Below, piece after piece: positions 47,574 through 54,920 of a stretch of 64,000 bases of DNA. The position numbers and the translations under genes are program-made. The stretch is from an uncultured Oscillibacter sp. (GTDB lineage Bacteria; Bacillota; Clostridia; Oscillospirales; Oscillospiraceae). The first letter of the stretch is position 1. Every line of letters begins with the position of its first letter. Where the stretch lies: the NCBI GenBank assembly GCA_910586735.1, contig CAJUJW010000004.1, positions 1 to 64,000 of the forward strand, given 5' to 3'. The notes beneath the pieces were generated by a model. The model was given only the letters and a program-made list of their open reading frames with translations. It ran no database searches and was not told where the DNA came from.

Positions 47574-48566
47574 CTACAGCGTAAAGGACTTTTCCAGTCC
47601 AGCAGGAAAGCGTCTGTGCCGCTCCTCCAGCAGCGCCGCCAGCGCCGCCGTGTCCCCTCTCTCACGGGCCAGGGCACAGGCGGCGGAGAGGGCATCCTGG
47701 TCCGGTTCCGCCAGCTCCAGAAGCAGGGGCAGCCCCTCCCCGTCCCCCTCCTCCAGCAGGAGGCGGAGGGCCTCTCCGGCGTGTTCTTTTAAATAGGTCC
47801 GGTAGCCCGCCGCCGCCGTCTCCCCCAGTTCCGCCGGATAGCGGAGGCGGTACCAGGCCAGGCGGAGGGCGGCGGCCTCGTCGTGCTCCATGCCCAGAAA
47901 CTCCCGCCAGAGGGCGTCGTACTCCTTGAGGGACAGGCGTTTCTGCCGGAAGCAGTGGTGATAGGGATAGCCCGCGCCGGAGATGAAGTAGTCGAAGTGG
48001 TGGGCGGGGCAGTTCTCCTCGTAGAGTTCCGTGTACTCCGGGAACAGCAGACGGGCGGTCTCCCCCGCCGGGTCCAGGAGGGTCACGTCCAGCTCCCGGC
48101 TCAGCTCTCCGGCGAACCAGGCCAGGGCCTCCCCCTGGTCCGGGCCCCCGCGGGTGAGATGGAGGGTGTCCAGGCCGCGGCAGTTCATCAGCACCCCGCC
48201 GCCCCAGCGGGAGACGCCGTCGCTCATACGGAGTGTTTTCAAGCTGGAACAATTTAACAAAGCGTAGTCCCCCAGGGCCTCCAGGCCCTCCGGCAGGGTC
48301 AGCTCCCGGAGGCGGCGGTTGTCCCAGGCCGCGTCCTCCTCGGGGGGAACGCAGGTAATTAGAACCGTCTCCGCCCCGGCGGGAAGAGGGTCCCCCTGCC
48401 TCTCCGGGGCCAGGGCCCGGTCCCCCAGGGCCGTCACCGGCAAGTCGAAAAGCCGGTCCGGCAGGGCGGCCCGAATGTCCGGCGTCCCCGCCCGGAGGAT
48501 GACCGCGCCGCCCTCCTCCCGGCGGAACACCAGCTTCCAGTTGCTGACGCCGCTGACAGTCTCCAT
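47574..48566 (-). CDS. Leucine-rich repeat-containing protein of the AAA+/VWA operon
   Basis: A 330-residue cytoplasmic protein that I cannot assign to a named family. Residues 75-150 hold BspA-like leucine-rich repeats (LRELTLPEGLEALGDYAL, NCSSLKTLRM, NCRGLDTLHL). Residues 170-330 are helical with Tyr/His-rich YPYHHCFRQKRLSLKEYDALW and Ala/Leu-rich repeats at the end (SAACALARERGDTAALAALLEERHRR). No signal peptide. It is first in the operon, so it may be the recognition or adaptor part for the VWA-AAA+ pair; this is inference from order. ATG 48566 follows GAGGAAGGGGG. Confidence 0.75.
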   Translation of the reverse strand: METVSGVSNWKLVFRREEGGAVILRAGTPDIRAALPDRLFDLPVTALGDRALAPERQGDPLPAGAETVLITCVPPEEDAAWDNRRLRELTLPEGLEALGDYALLNCSSLKTLRMSDGVSRWGGGVLMNCRGLDTLHLTRGGPDQGEALAWFAGELSRELDVTLLDPAGETARLLFPEYTELYEENCPAHHFDYFISGAGYPYHHCFRQKRLSLKEYDALWREFLGMEHDEAAALRLAWYRLRYPAELGETAAAGYRTYLKEHAGEALRLLLEEGDGEGLPLLLELAEPDQDALSAACALARERGDTAALAALLEERHRRFPAGLEKSFTL

Positions 48567-48599
48567 GGCCGCCGCCCCCCTTCCTCGTTTTTCAGGGGT

Positions 48600-48611
48600 A
48601 GTATACCACAA
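48600..48611 (-). promoter_or_regulatory. Possible extended -10 promoter of the LRR-VWA-AAA operon
   Basis: Minus-strand TGGTATACT (TATACT at 48600-48605) with TG in the extended position; no matching -35. Confidence 0.45.
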
Positions 48612-48654
48612 CTGGAATCAATTTCCCAGACAAAAATTTTTTTGCCCCGCCCCC

Positions 48655-48690
48655 TTGACAAACTGTTTATTCTGTGTATACTGTATATGA
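48655..48690 (+). promoter_or_regulatory. Promoter and GntR operator of the ABC transporter operon
   Basis: TTGACA (48655-48660), 16-bp spacer, TATACT (48677-48682). A palindrome TGTATACTGTATATGA (48675-48690) covers the -10 and resembles YtrA-type GntR operators, so autoregulation is likely. An outer CTGTT/AACAG pair flanks it. Confidence 0.75.
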
Positions 48691-48712
48691 ACAGTGAAAC
48701 GGGGGAACTTCC

Positions 48713-49093
48713 ATGGAAATCATCATCCGCAACACCGGGGGGCAGCCCATCTACGAGCAGATCTACTCCCAGCTGAAGGCCCAGATCATCGCCGGGGCCC
48801 TGTCGCCGGGGGAGGCCCTGCCCTCCATCCGGGCCCTGGCCAAGGACCTGAAAATTTCCGTCATCACCACCAAGCGGGCCTATGACGAGCTGGAGGCCGA
48901 GGGCTTTCTCTACACCGTGGCCGGCAAGGGCTGCTTCGTGGCGGAGAAGAACCTGGAATTGATCCGGGAACAGCAGCTCAAGGAGCTGGAAGCCCACCTG
49001 ACCGCCGCCGCGGACCTGGCCAAAACCTGCGGCTTGACGGTGGAGGAGCTTGCCGGCATGCTGCGCGTCTTACTAGAGGAGGAGAACCTATGA
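48713..49093 (+). CDS. GntR-family regulator, YtrA-like
   Basis: A 126-residue regulator. The winged helix spans residues 8-78 (QPIYEQIYSQLKAQIIAG, SPGEALPSIRALAKDLKISVIT, and AYDELEAEGFLYTVAGKGCFV). The short C-terminal helical tail (to residue 126) without a ligand domain is the mark of the YtrA subfamily, which controls adjacent ABC transporters. The palindrome over its own promoter fits autoregulation. It overlaps the ATPase gene by four bases. Confidence 0.93.
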   Translation: MEIIIRNTGGQPIYEQIYSQLKAQIIAGALSPGEALPSIRALAKDLKISVITTKRAYDELEAEGFLYTVAGKGCFVAEKNLELIREQQLKELEAHLTAAADLAKTCGLTVEELAGMLRVLLEEENL

Positions 49094-49944
49094 ACGCCAT
49101 TGAACTGAACCATATCCACAAGAGCTTTCCCGGCTTCGCCATCCAGGACCTGTGCCTGACGGTGCCCAGCGGCACCATCTGCGGCCTGGTGGGCGAAAAC
49201 GGCGCGGGCAAATCCACCACTATCCGCCTTTTGATGAACGCCCTCCGGCCCGACGGCGGCGCCGCCAGGGTCCTGGGGGTGGACGCGTCCAGCCCGGAGT
49301 TCCGGGACGTGAAGGAGGACGTGGGCGTCGTCCTGGACGAGGCTTACTACCCCGAAACCCTGAACACCCTCCAGGTGGGGAAGGTCATGGCGGGGACCTA
49401 CAAGCGCTGGGACCAGGGGACCTACGAGCGCTACCTCCGCCGCTTTGACCTGCCGGAGAAAAAGCAGTTCAAGGACTTCTCAAGGGGCATGAAGATGAAG
49501 CTGGCCATCGCCGTGGCCCTGAGCCACCAGCCAAAGCTCCTGATTCTGGACGAGGCCACCAGCGGCCTGGACCCCATCGTCCGGGACGAGGTGCTGGAGA
49601 TTTTCATCGAGTTCACCCGGGAGGAGGACCACTCCATTTTAATCTCCTCCCACATTCTCAGCGACCTGGAAAAACTCTGCGACTACATCGCCTTCCTGCA
49701 CCAGGGGCGTCTGCTCTTCTGCGACGAGAAGGACCGGCTTCTGGAGACCTACGGCGTCTTCGCGGGCACGGCGGAACAACTGGAGAGCCTCCGGGAGGAG
49801 GCCATCGTGGGCCGGGAGGAGACCCACGGCTACGGCGGCGTTCGGGCCCTGGTGCGCCGGGACGAGGTCCCGGCGGGGCTGGAGCTGGAACGGGCGAGCG
49901 TGGAGGACATCATTCTCTTTATGGTGAAAGGAGCAAGAAAATGA
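49090..49944 (+). CDS. ABC transporter ATP-binding protein (YtrB-like)
   Basis: A 284-residue ABC ATPase. Walker A is GENGAGKSTT (about residues 36-45), the signature is a divergent FSRGMKMKLAIAVAL near residue 133, and Walker B is LLILDEATSGLDP. It pairs with the short ABC-2 type membrane protein that follows, and overlaps both neighbours. The transporter is probably an exporter or a multidrug/cell-envelope stress system like Ytr; the substrate cannot be read from the sequence. Confidence 0.93.
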   Translation: MNAIELNHIHKSFPGFAIQDLCLTVPSGTICGLVGENGAGKSTTIRLLMNALRPDGGAARVLGVDASSPEFRDVKEDVGVVLDEAYYPETLNTLQVGKVMAGTYKRWDQGTYERYLRRFDLPEKKQFKDFSRGMKMKLAIAVALSHQPKLLILDEATSGLDPIVRDEVLEIFIEFTREEDHSILISSHILSDLEKLCDYIAFLHQGRLLFCDEKDRLLETYGVFAGTAEQLESLREEAIVGREETHGYGGVRALVRRDEVPAGLELERASVEDIILFMVKGARK

Positions 49945-50528
49945 AAGCGCTGATTCAGAAGGATTTCTATGTAATCTGGAAACAGATGCGGATTTATGTC
50001 GTCATCATTTTGCTGCTGTCCATGATAAACAGCGCGTTCAACATCGTGTTCCTGGTGGTCTGGTGTTCCATGCTGCCCTATACGGCCATGGCCTATGACG
50101 AGAGGAGCCACTGGAACCAGCTGGCGGCCATGATGCCCTATTCCAAGCGGGACATTGTGCTGAGCAAGTACGTGCTGGGCTGGCTGTGCATGGCGGCGGC
50201 TGGCCTTTTGTGCCTGGCGGCCCGTATGGTACTGGGGCACTTCCTCGAAAACGAGGTGGACGCCTCCATCGTGCTGACCAGCCTCTGCCTGGGCGTGATT
50301 TCCCTGGCAGTCACCCTGCCCGCGGTCATGCGCTTCGGCGTGGAGCGGGGCCGGATGATCTTTATGGTGGTGATCTTCGGGGCGGCCATCGGGACGGGCA
50401 TTGTCCTGGACTCGGCGGACATCCTCCCCCGCATCTCTCTGCCGCTGATGGCCCTGATGCCCATTGCGGCGGCCGCTGCCACGGCGGTCTCCATCCCCCT
50501 GTCCATGAAGCTCTACCAGGTGAACTGA
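49941..50528 (+). CDS. ABC-2 type permease subunit
   Basis: A 195-residue integral membrane protein with about six hydrophobic segments (for example IYVVIILLLSMINSAFNIVFLVVW and GWLCMAAAGLLCLAA). The opening MKALIQKDFYVIWKQMRIY is typical of the ABC2_membrane family members next to YtrA/YtrB genes. It would form the channel with the preceding ATPase as a homodimer. ATGA overlap with that gene. Confidence 0.88.
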   Translation: MKALIQKDFYVIWKQMRIYVVIILLLSMINSAFNIVFLVVWCSMLPYTAMAYDERSHWNQLAAMMPYSKRDIVLSKYVLGWLCMAAAGLLCLAARMVLGHFLENEVDASIVLTSLCLGVISLAVTLPAVMRFGVERGRMIFMVVIFGAAIGTGIVLDSADILPRISLPLMALMPIAAAAATAVSIPLSMKLYQVN

Positions 50529-50541
50529 AAGGAGGCGCGCT

Positions 50542-50631
50542 ATGCCGCGTGTGCCCAACAATCTGCTTCTGCTCCTCTTACTGCTGCCCCTCGCGGACCG
50601 GCTCTGGAAAATGTGGAGGGACCGGAAGTAA
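50542..50631 (+). CDS. Small membrane peptide, 29 residues
   Basis: A 29-codon frame: MPRVPNNLLLLLLLLPLADRLWKMWRDRK. AAGGAGG precedes the ATG, its stop TAA abuts the ATG of the next gene, and the product is one eight-leucine hydrophobic helix with a positively charged tail, a plausible single-pass membrane peptide. It sits in the ABC operon and might be an accessory to the permease. Too short for homology; real translation is inferred. Confidence 0.6.
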   Translation: MPRVPNNLLLLLLLLPLADRLWKMWRDRK

Positions 50632-50850
50632 ATGAAGAACACGAAACGCTACCCCGTCTGCGGTTACACGGATATTATCCGTGTGCCGCACGACGCCCAC
50701 CGCTACCTCGCCAACAGCATCTGCATCACCCGCTTTGCCACGGTGAAGCGGATTCCGGTGGCCCGCTACGTCTGCTATGACTGCGGCTATCTGGAAAACT
50801 GGGTGGAGAACCGGCACGAGCGGGAGGAAATCAAGCGGGCATGGGGATGA
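50632..50850 (+). CDS. Degenerate zinc-ribbon protein, 72 residues
   Basis: A 72-residue protein of a small clostridial zinc-ribbon type: KNTKRYPVCGYTDIIRVP at the start and VARYVCYDCGYLENWVE later. The second CxxC (about 48-51) is intact but the first is YPVC, with Tyr where such proteins usually have Cys, so one zinc ligand appears lost. The ATG follows the stop of the 29-residue gene with no gap. Function unknown; it is last in the GntR-ABC operon. Confidence 0.78.
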   Translation: MKNTKRYPVCGYTDIIRVPHDAHRYLANSICITRFATVKRIPVARYVCYDCGYLENWVENRHEREEIKRAWG

Positions 50851-50866
50851 AGCTGTAAGGACGAAA

Positions 50867-50893
50867 AAAGGCCCTCCGTGACGGAGGGCCTTT
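50867..50893. terminator. Bidirectional terminator after the ABC operon
   Basis: AAAGGCCCTCCG / CGGAGGGCCTTT arms with T runs on both strands, between convergent genes. Confidence 0.88.
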
Positions 50894-50897
50894 CCCT

Positions 50898-51572
50898 TTA
50901 CATGCCTTGCAGACTCCGCTGGAGAAGCCCCATCAGGGTCTCGGCGTGGCCGTAGGACTGCTTGCTCAGCTCCTCAAAGAGCTTGGTCAGGCAGGGGTCC
51001 AGGCTGTCCTCGGCGGAACGGGCGTAATTCAGCCCGCTGCACGCCGCCGCGTGATACCGCTCCCGCAGGGCGGGGCACCAGCGGCCCACGTAGATGCGCT
51101 CTGTACTGACGCTGGGCCGGTAGCACTGGCCGGTAATCAGGTAGTGGGCCGCCATGAGCCGCCGGGCCTGGTCCTGGAGGTCCGCCGCCATGTCCCGCAG
51201 ATCCTTCCGGGCCCAGGACGGGGCCTGCCGGGCCAGGGCCAGGAGATAGCGCCGGTCCGACAGCGCCGCCTCGATGTAGCCGGAGATCACGTTCAGCATC
51301 TCCGCCGCCTCGGTGCCCATGCAGCAGGGATTCCGCTCCGCGCCGGGCAGCGCGGCGGCGGACCCCGCCGGAACGGGAACGGCGGGGGTCTCCGGCGCGG
51401 CGGGGAGCGTGGAGGCCGCCGGGGCGGCGGGCGCGGCGGAAACCTCCGACCGGGCCGCCGCCGGCTGAACGGACATGCCGGGGTAGGGCTCCAGGTTCGG
51501 GGCTACCCGCTGCCAGATGCGGTCGTACTGGCGGAAATCGTACACTTCCGGGGTTTGGGTCATATGTTCCAT
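50898..51572 (-). CDS. Ferritin-like domain protein
   Basis: A 224-residue protein. Residues 1-40 are polar (TPEVYDFRQYDRIWQRVAPNLEPYP), 40-85 a low-complexity Pro/Ala/Val linker, and 90-224 a four-helix ferritin-like domain (EAAEMLNVISGYIEAALSDRRYLLALARQAP, DMAADLQDQARRLMAAHYLITG, LRERYHAAACSGLNYAR, EELSKQSYGHAETLMGLL). Few of the canonical Glu/His di-iron ligands remain, so it may be structural; rubrerythrin-like coat or stress proteins are possible. The start at 51572 follows GGAGGG. It is divergent from sufC. Confidence 0.7.
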   Translation of the reverse strand: MEHMTQTPEVYDFRQYDRIWQRVAPNLEPYPGMSVQPAAARSEVSAAPAAPAASTLPAAPETPAVPVPAGSAAALPGAERNPCCMGTEAAEMLNVISGYIEAALSDRRYLLALARQAPSWARKDLRDMAADLQDQARRLMAAHYLITGQCYRPSVSTERIYVGRWCPALRERYHAAACSGLNYARSAEDSLDPCLTKLFEELSKQSYGHAETLMGLLQRSLQGM

Positions 51573-51624
51573 GAGGGGTCCCTCCTTTTCTCCCCAGTCT
51601 ATGCAAAAGGTAAAAAAACCGTTA

Positions 51625-51642
51625 CTGTTGCGCCTGCAACAG
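51625..51642. repeat. Inverted repeat in the sufC upstream region
   Basis: CTGTTGC-GCCT-GCAACAG, 7-bp arms, in the intergenic region between the ferritin-like gene and sufC; a candidate operator for either gene. Confidence 0.5.
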
Positions 51643-51692
51643 ATAGGAAGGGCGCTTTTGGGTAAAATGTAGGGGAAATCCCAAGGCATTCG

Positions 51693-51721
51693 TTGCATTC
51701 TCCCGTTATATCTGGTAGAAT
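51693..51721 (+). promoter_or_regulatory. Promoter of sufC-sufB
   Basis: TTGCAT (51693-51698), 17-bp spacer, TAGAAT (51716-51721). Confidence 0.7.
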
Positions 51722-51755
51722 GCTCTCTGACACAGCAAGCAAAGGAGGTACCCTT

Positions 51756-52496
51756 ATGCTGGAACTGAGACACCTCAGCTACGCGGTCCGCGAGGACGGC
51801 GGGGAGCTGGGCATTTTGAACGATATTTCCCTGACCGTCGGCGACGGGCGGCTGGTGGTTTTCACCGGCCCCAACGGCGGCGGGAAGACCACCCTGGCCA
51901 AAAGCATCATGGGCCTGGTGAAGCCCACCGCCGGGCAAATTCTCTGGAACGGGCAGGACATCACCGGCATGGGCATCACGGACCGGGCCCGGCTGGGCAT
52001 CAGCTACGGCTTCCAGCAGCCCCCCCGGTTCAAGGGGCTGACGGTCCGGGACCTGCTGACCCTGGCCAGCGGGGACCAGCGGCTCAGCAAGGACCGCTGC
52101 TGCCAGTACCTGACCCGTGTGGGCCTGTGCGCCAACGACTACCTGGACCGGGAGGTGGACGCCTCCCTCTCCGGCGGCGAGGTGAAGCGGATTGAAATCG
52201 CCTCCATCCTGGCCCGGAACGGATCCCTCATGATTTTCGACGAGCCGGAGGCGGGCATCGACCTGTGGTCCTTCGCCCGGCTGACGGAGACCTTCGAGCA
52301 GCTCCACGCCGCCGGAGGGGCCACCATGATCATCATTTCCCATCAGGAGCGCATCATCTCCCTGGCGGACGAGGTCATCGTGGTGGGCGACGGGCGGCTG
52401 CGCCACCGGGGAACCCCGGCGGAGATTCTGCCCCGGATTCTGGCGGACACCCTGGGCGGGTGCCCGGTGCTGACAAAGGAGGCGATGGCGCAATGA
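51756..52496 (+). CDS. sufC: Fe-S assembly ATPase SufC
   Basis: A 246-residue ABC-type ATPase of the SUF iron-sulfur cluster machinery. Walker A is GPNGGGKTTL (about residues 37-46), the signature SLSGGEVKRIEIASIL, Walker B LMIFDEPEAGIDLW, and the SufC Q-loop ISYGFQQPPRFKGLTV. AAAGGAGG precedes the ATG. It overlaps sufB (ATGATG). No sufD, sufS or sufU is present, so this is the minimal two-gene arrangement found in many anaerobes. Confidence 0.94.
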   Translation: MLELRHLSYAVREDGGELGILNDISLTVGDGRLVVFTGPNGGGKTTLAKSIMGLVKPTAGQILWNGQDITGMGITDRARLGISYGFQQPPRFKGLTVRDLLTLASGDQRLSKDRCCQYLTRVGLCANDYLDREVDASLSGGEVKRIEIASILARNGSLMIFDEPEAGIDLWSFARLTETFEQLHAAGGATMIIISHQERIISLADEVIVVGDGRLRHRGTPAEILPRILADTLGGCPVLTKEAMAQ

Positions 52497-53416
52497 TGGA
52501 TACCGAGATCGATCGGGGCTTACTGGAGAAAATCGCGGACCTCATCGGCAAGCCCGTGGGGGCCTTCAACATCCGCAAGGACTCCGGCTGCGACGGCCGC
52601 CAGTCCACGGAACACATTGAAATCTCCTCCAAGGAGGACAAGCCCGGCATCGACATCCGGGTCAAGGACGGTACCGTGGGGGAGACCTGTCACATTCCCG
52701 TCATCATCACAAAATCCGGCCTCCACGAGATGGTCTACAACGACTTCTTCATCGGGGAAAACTGCGACGTGGACATCGTGGCGGGCTGCGGCATCCATAA
52801 CTGCGGAGACCAGGAATCCCGGCACGACGGCGTTCACACCTTCTACGTGGGCAGGGGCTCTAAGGTCCGCTACACGGAAAGGCACTACGGCGAGGGGGAC
52901 GGCACCGGCGGCCGGGTCATGAACCCGGAGACCGTGGTCTACCTGGAGGAGGGGGCCTCCATCCAAATGGAGACCGTCCAGATCCGGGGCATCGACTCCA
53001 CCAAGCGGACAACGAAGATTGTCTGCGGCAAGGGTGCCGAGGCCGTGGTCACGGAGCGGCTGCTGACCCACGGGGACCAGACGGCGGAAAGCGACATGGA
53101 GATCATCCTGGACGGCGAGGATTCCAAGGGCCGGGTCATCTCCCGGTCCGTGGCCCAGGACAAGTCCCAGCAGGTGTTCTACCCCCGCATGGTGGGCAAC
53201 GCCCAGTGCTTCGGCCACGTCCAGTGCGACTCCATCATCATGGGGGAGGCCAAAATCAAGTCCATCCCCGCCATCACGGCCAACTGCACCGAGGCCCAAT
53301 TGGTCCACGAGGCGGCCATCGGCAAGATCGCCGGGGACCAGCTCCTGAAGCTGGAAACTCTGGGCCTCACCGAGGAGGAGGCCGAGGACTGCATCCTCAA
53401 GGGCTTCCTGGCCTGA
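52493..53416 (+). CDS. sufB: Fe-S assembly protein, SufB/SufD-like (minimal system)
   Basis: A 307-residue scaffold of the SufBD family. The right-handed beta-helix core is visible with GENCDVDIVAGCGIHNCG, HTFYVGRGSKVRYTERHYGEG and SRSVAQDKSQQVFYP, and the C-terminal helices that dock SufC (EAQLVHEAAIGKIAGDQLLKLETLGLTEEEAEDCILKGFLA split over two helices) are complete. It is shorter than canonical SufB (about 480) and fits the ancestral SufB-like partner in SufC-SufB-only systems. A terminator follows. Confidence 0.9.
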   Translation: MMDTEIDRGLLEKIADLIGKPVGAFNIRKDSGCDGRQSTEHIEISSKEDKPGIDIRVKDGTVGETCHIPVIITKSGLHEMVYNDFFIGENCDVDIVAGCGIHNCGDQESRHDGVHTFYVGRGSKVRYTERHYGEGDGTGGRVMNPETVVYLEEGASIQMETVQIRGIDSTKRTTKIVCGKGAEAVVTERLLTHGDQTAESDMEIILDGEDSKGRVISRSVAQDKSQQVFYPRMVGNAQCFGHVQCDSIIMGEAKIKSIPAITANCTEAQLVHEAAIGKIAGDQLLKLETLGLTEEEAEDCILKGFLA

Positions 53417-53457
53417 GGGCCCCAGCGCCTCTATATATCTTGCGGCAGAAATATTGT

Positions 53458-53491
53458 CAAGGGGTCTAGCTTTACAGCCGGACCCCTTGCG
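53458..53491 (+). terminator. Terminator of sufCB
   Basis: CAAGGGGTC / GACCCCTTG arms with a 14-base loop and CGTTTT tail. Confidence 0.75.
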
Positions 53492-53516
53492 TTTTATGGG
53501 AAAAGCGGGGGAAAAA

Positions 53517-54797
53517 TCAAACCTGCTCAATGTCGTAGAGTGAATCCAGCACCAGCCAGGTCTGGGAGAAGGGCCGCATGAGGTTCCAGAAGCCCGCCCC
53601 CCGGAAGCCGTACTCGGCCACGAGGCGGAGCTTGGCGTCCATGCTCCTGGCGTCCTCGAACCAGACCTCGTGGTTGGTCCCCCCGGCGTCGGTGTAGTGG
53701 AAGAAAGGGGACTGGGCCGTCTCGTCGTATTGGATTTCCACGCCGTACTGGACCGCCAGCTCGATGGCCCGCTGGTTGGAGATAGACTGTGCCCTGGTCT
53801 CCCCCTGGATGAAGGGCAGGGGCCAGTCGTAGCCGTAGTTTGGCACGCCCAGGAAGATTTTTTCCGCGGGCATTTCCGTGACGGCGTAGTCCAGCACCGC
53901 CCGGACGTTGGGGAGGGGGGCTACAGCGAGCGGCGGCCCATAAGTGTAGCCCCACTCGTACGTCATCAAAAGGACTCCATCCGCCGCCGCCGCCACGGCG
54001 GCGTAATCATGCCCCTCGTACAGCAGTCCCCGCTGGCGGGTGCTGGTCTTGGGCGCAAGGGCCGCCCACAAAAACCGCCCCTGGGCCGCCAGCAGCTGCC
54101 GCAGCCGCCCCAGAAACGCCCCGTAGGCCCCCGCCAGCTGGCCGGGCAGATACTCGAAATCTACGTCCAGCCCCGCGAAGTTCTTCCGCAGCACCGTTTG
54201 CAGCACCTCCGCCGCCAGCCGCCCCTGGGCCTCGTAGTCCGTCAGAATGAACTCCGCCCGGCCTGTGTCGAACTGCCCCGCCTCCGTCAGGGTGGACAGG
54301 TGCATCACCGGCCGGGTCCCCCGCTCCTCCGCCGCCTCCAGCATGGCCTCGTCGTCCAGGGGCAGCAGGCCCCCTGTCTCCGTGATGCCGTAGGTAAACG
54401 GGGCCAGGGTGGAGAGGTAGGGCAGCTGCGCCTCCAGAAGTTCCTGGGAAATGAAGGGGTAGGCGTAACCGTTGAACAGGCCCTCTCCCAGCTTCTCGTC
54501 AAAATAGGAGACCACCAGCAGCTGGCCTGGAACCAGGTTCTCTCCGCCGCCCAGCTCCCAGTTGTTCCGCCACAGCTGCCGGACCGTGGTCCCGTACCGC
54601 GCCGCGATGGAGGTCAGGGTCTCCTCCTCCGTCACAACGTGGACCGACCGGGGAAACCGCACCACCAGCGTCTGCCCCACCGCCAGGGCGAAATCGGGGG
54701 GCAGCTCGTTGTCCGCCGCCAGGCGTCCGGGGGCCACGCCGTACCCGGCGGCGATGGAGTCCACCGTCTCCCCCGGGGCCACCACATGGATTGTCAT
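53517..54797 (-). CDS. sleL: LysM-GH18 spore cortex/peptidoglycan hydrolase (SleL/YaaH-like)
   Basis: A 426-residue protein with two N-terminal LysM domains (residues 2-47, HVVAPGETVDSIAAGYGV; 52-96, HVVTEEETLTSIAARYGT) and a GH18 barrel (about 105-426). The catalytic DxxDxDxE-like motif is GLDVDFEYLP (about residue 210). It lacks a signal peptide, as in SleL/YaaH, which reach the spore through the LysM domains. It would degrade cortex fragments in germination. GAGGTGATG precedes the ATG. I could not place its sporulation promoter. Confidence 0.92.
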   Translation of the reverse strand: MTIHVVAPGETVDSIAAGYGVAPGRLAADNELPPDFALAVGQTLVVRFPRSVHVVTEEETLTSIAARYGTTVRQLWRNNWELGGGENLVPGQLLVVSYFDEKLGEGLFNGYAYPFISQELLEAQLPYLSTLAPFTYGITETGGLLPLDDEAMLEAAEERGTRPVMHLSTLTEAGQFDTGRAEFILTDYEAQGRLAAEVLQTVLRKNFAGLDVDFEYLPGQLAGAYGAFLGRLRQLLAAQGRFLWAALAPKTSTRQRGLLYEGHDYAAVAAAADGVLLMTYEWGYTYGPPLAVAPLPNVRAVLDYAVTEMPAEKIFLGVPNYGYDWPLPFIQGETRAQSISNQRAIELAVQYGVEIQYDETAQSPFFHYTDAGGTNHEVWFEDARSMDAKLRLVAEYGFRGAGFWNLMRPFSQTWLVLDSLYDIEQV

Positions 54798-54920
54798 CTG
54801 ACATCACCTCTTTCAAAAAAGCCTATGTGGCCGCCTTTGTCCCCTATGCGAACTTTCCCGCATACCCGGCGTCCCGCCGCCATATGTATGGGACAAACGG
54901 AACAAAGGGGGACTTGGGCG

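Noticed and set aside
54798..54920. A CATACATA-like sporulation sigma-E -10 before sleL
   Set aside because: No acceptable -35 at the right distance; could not support it.
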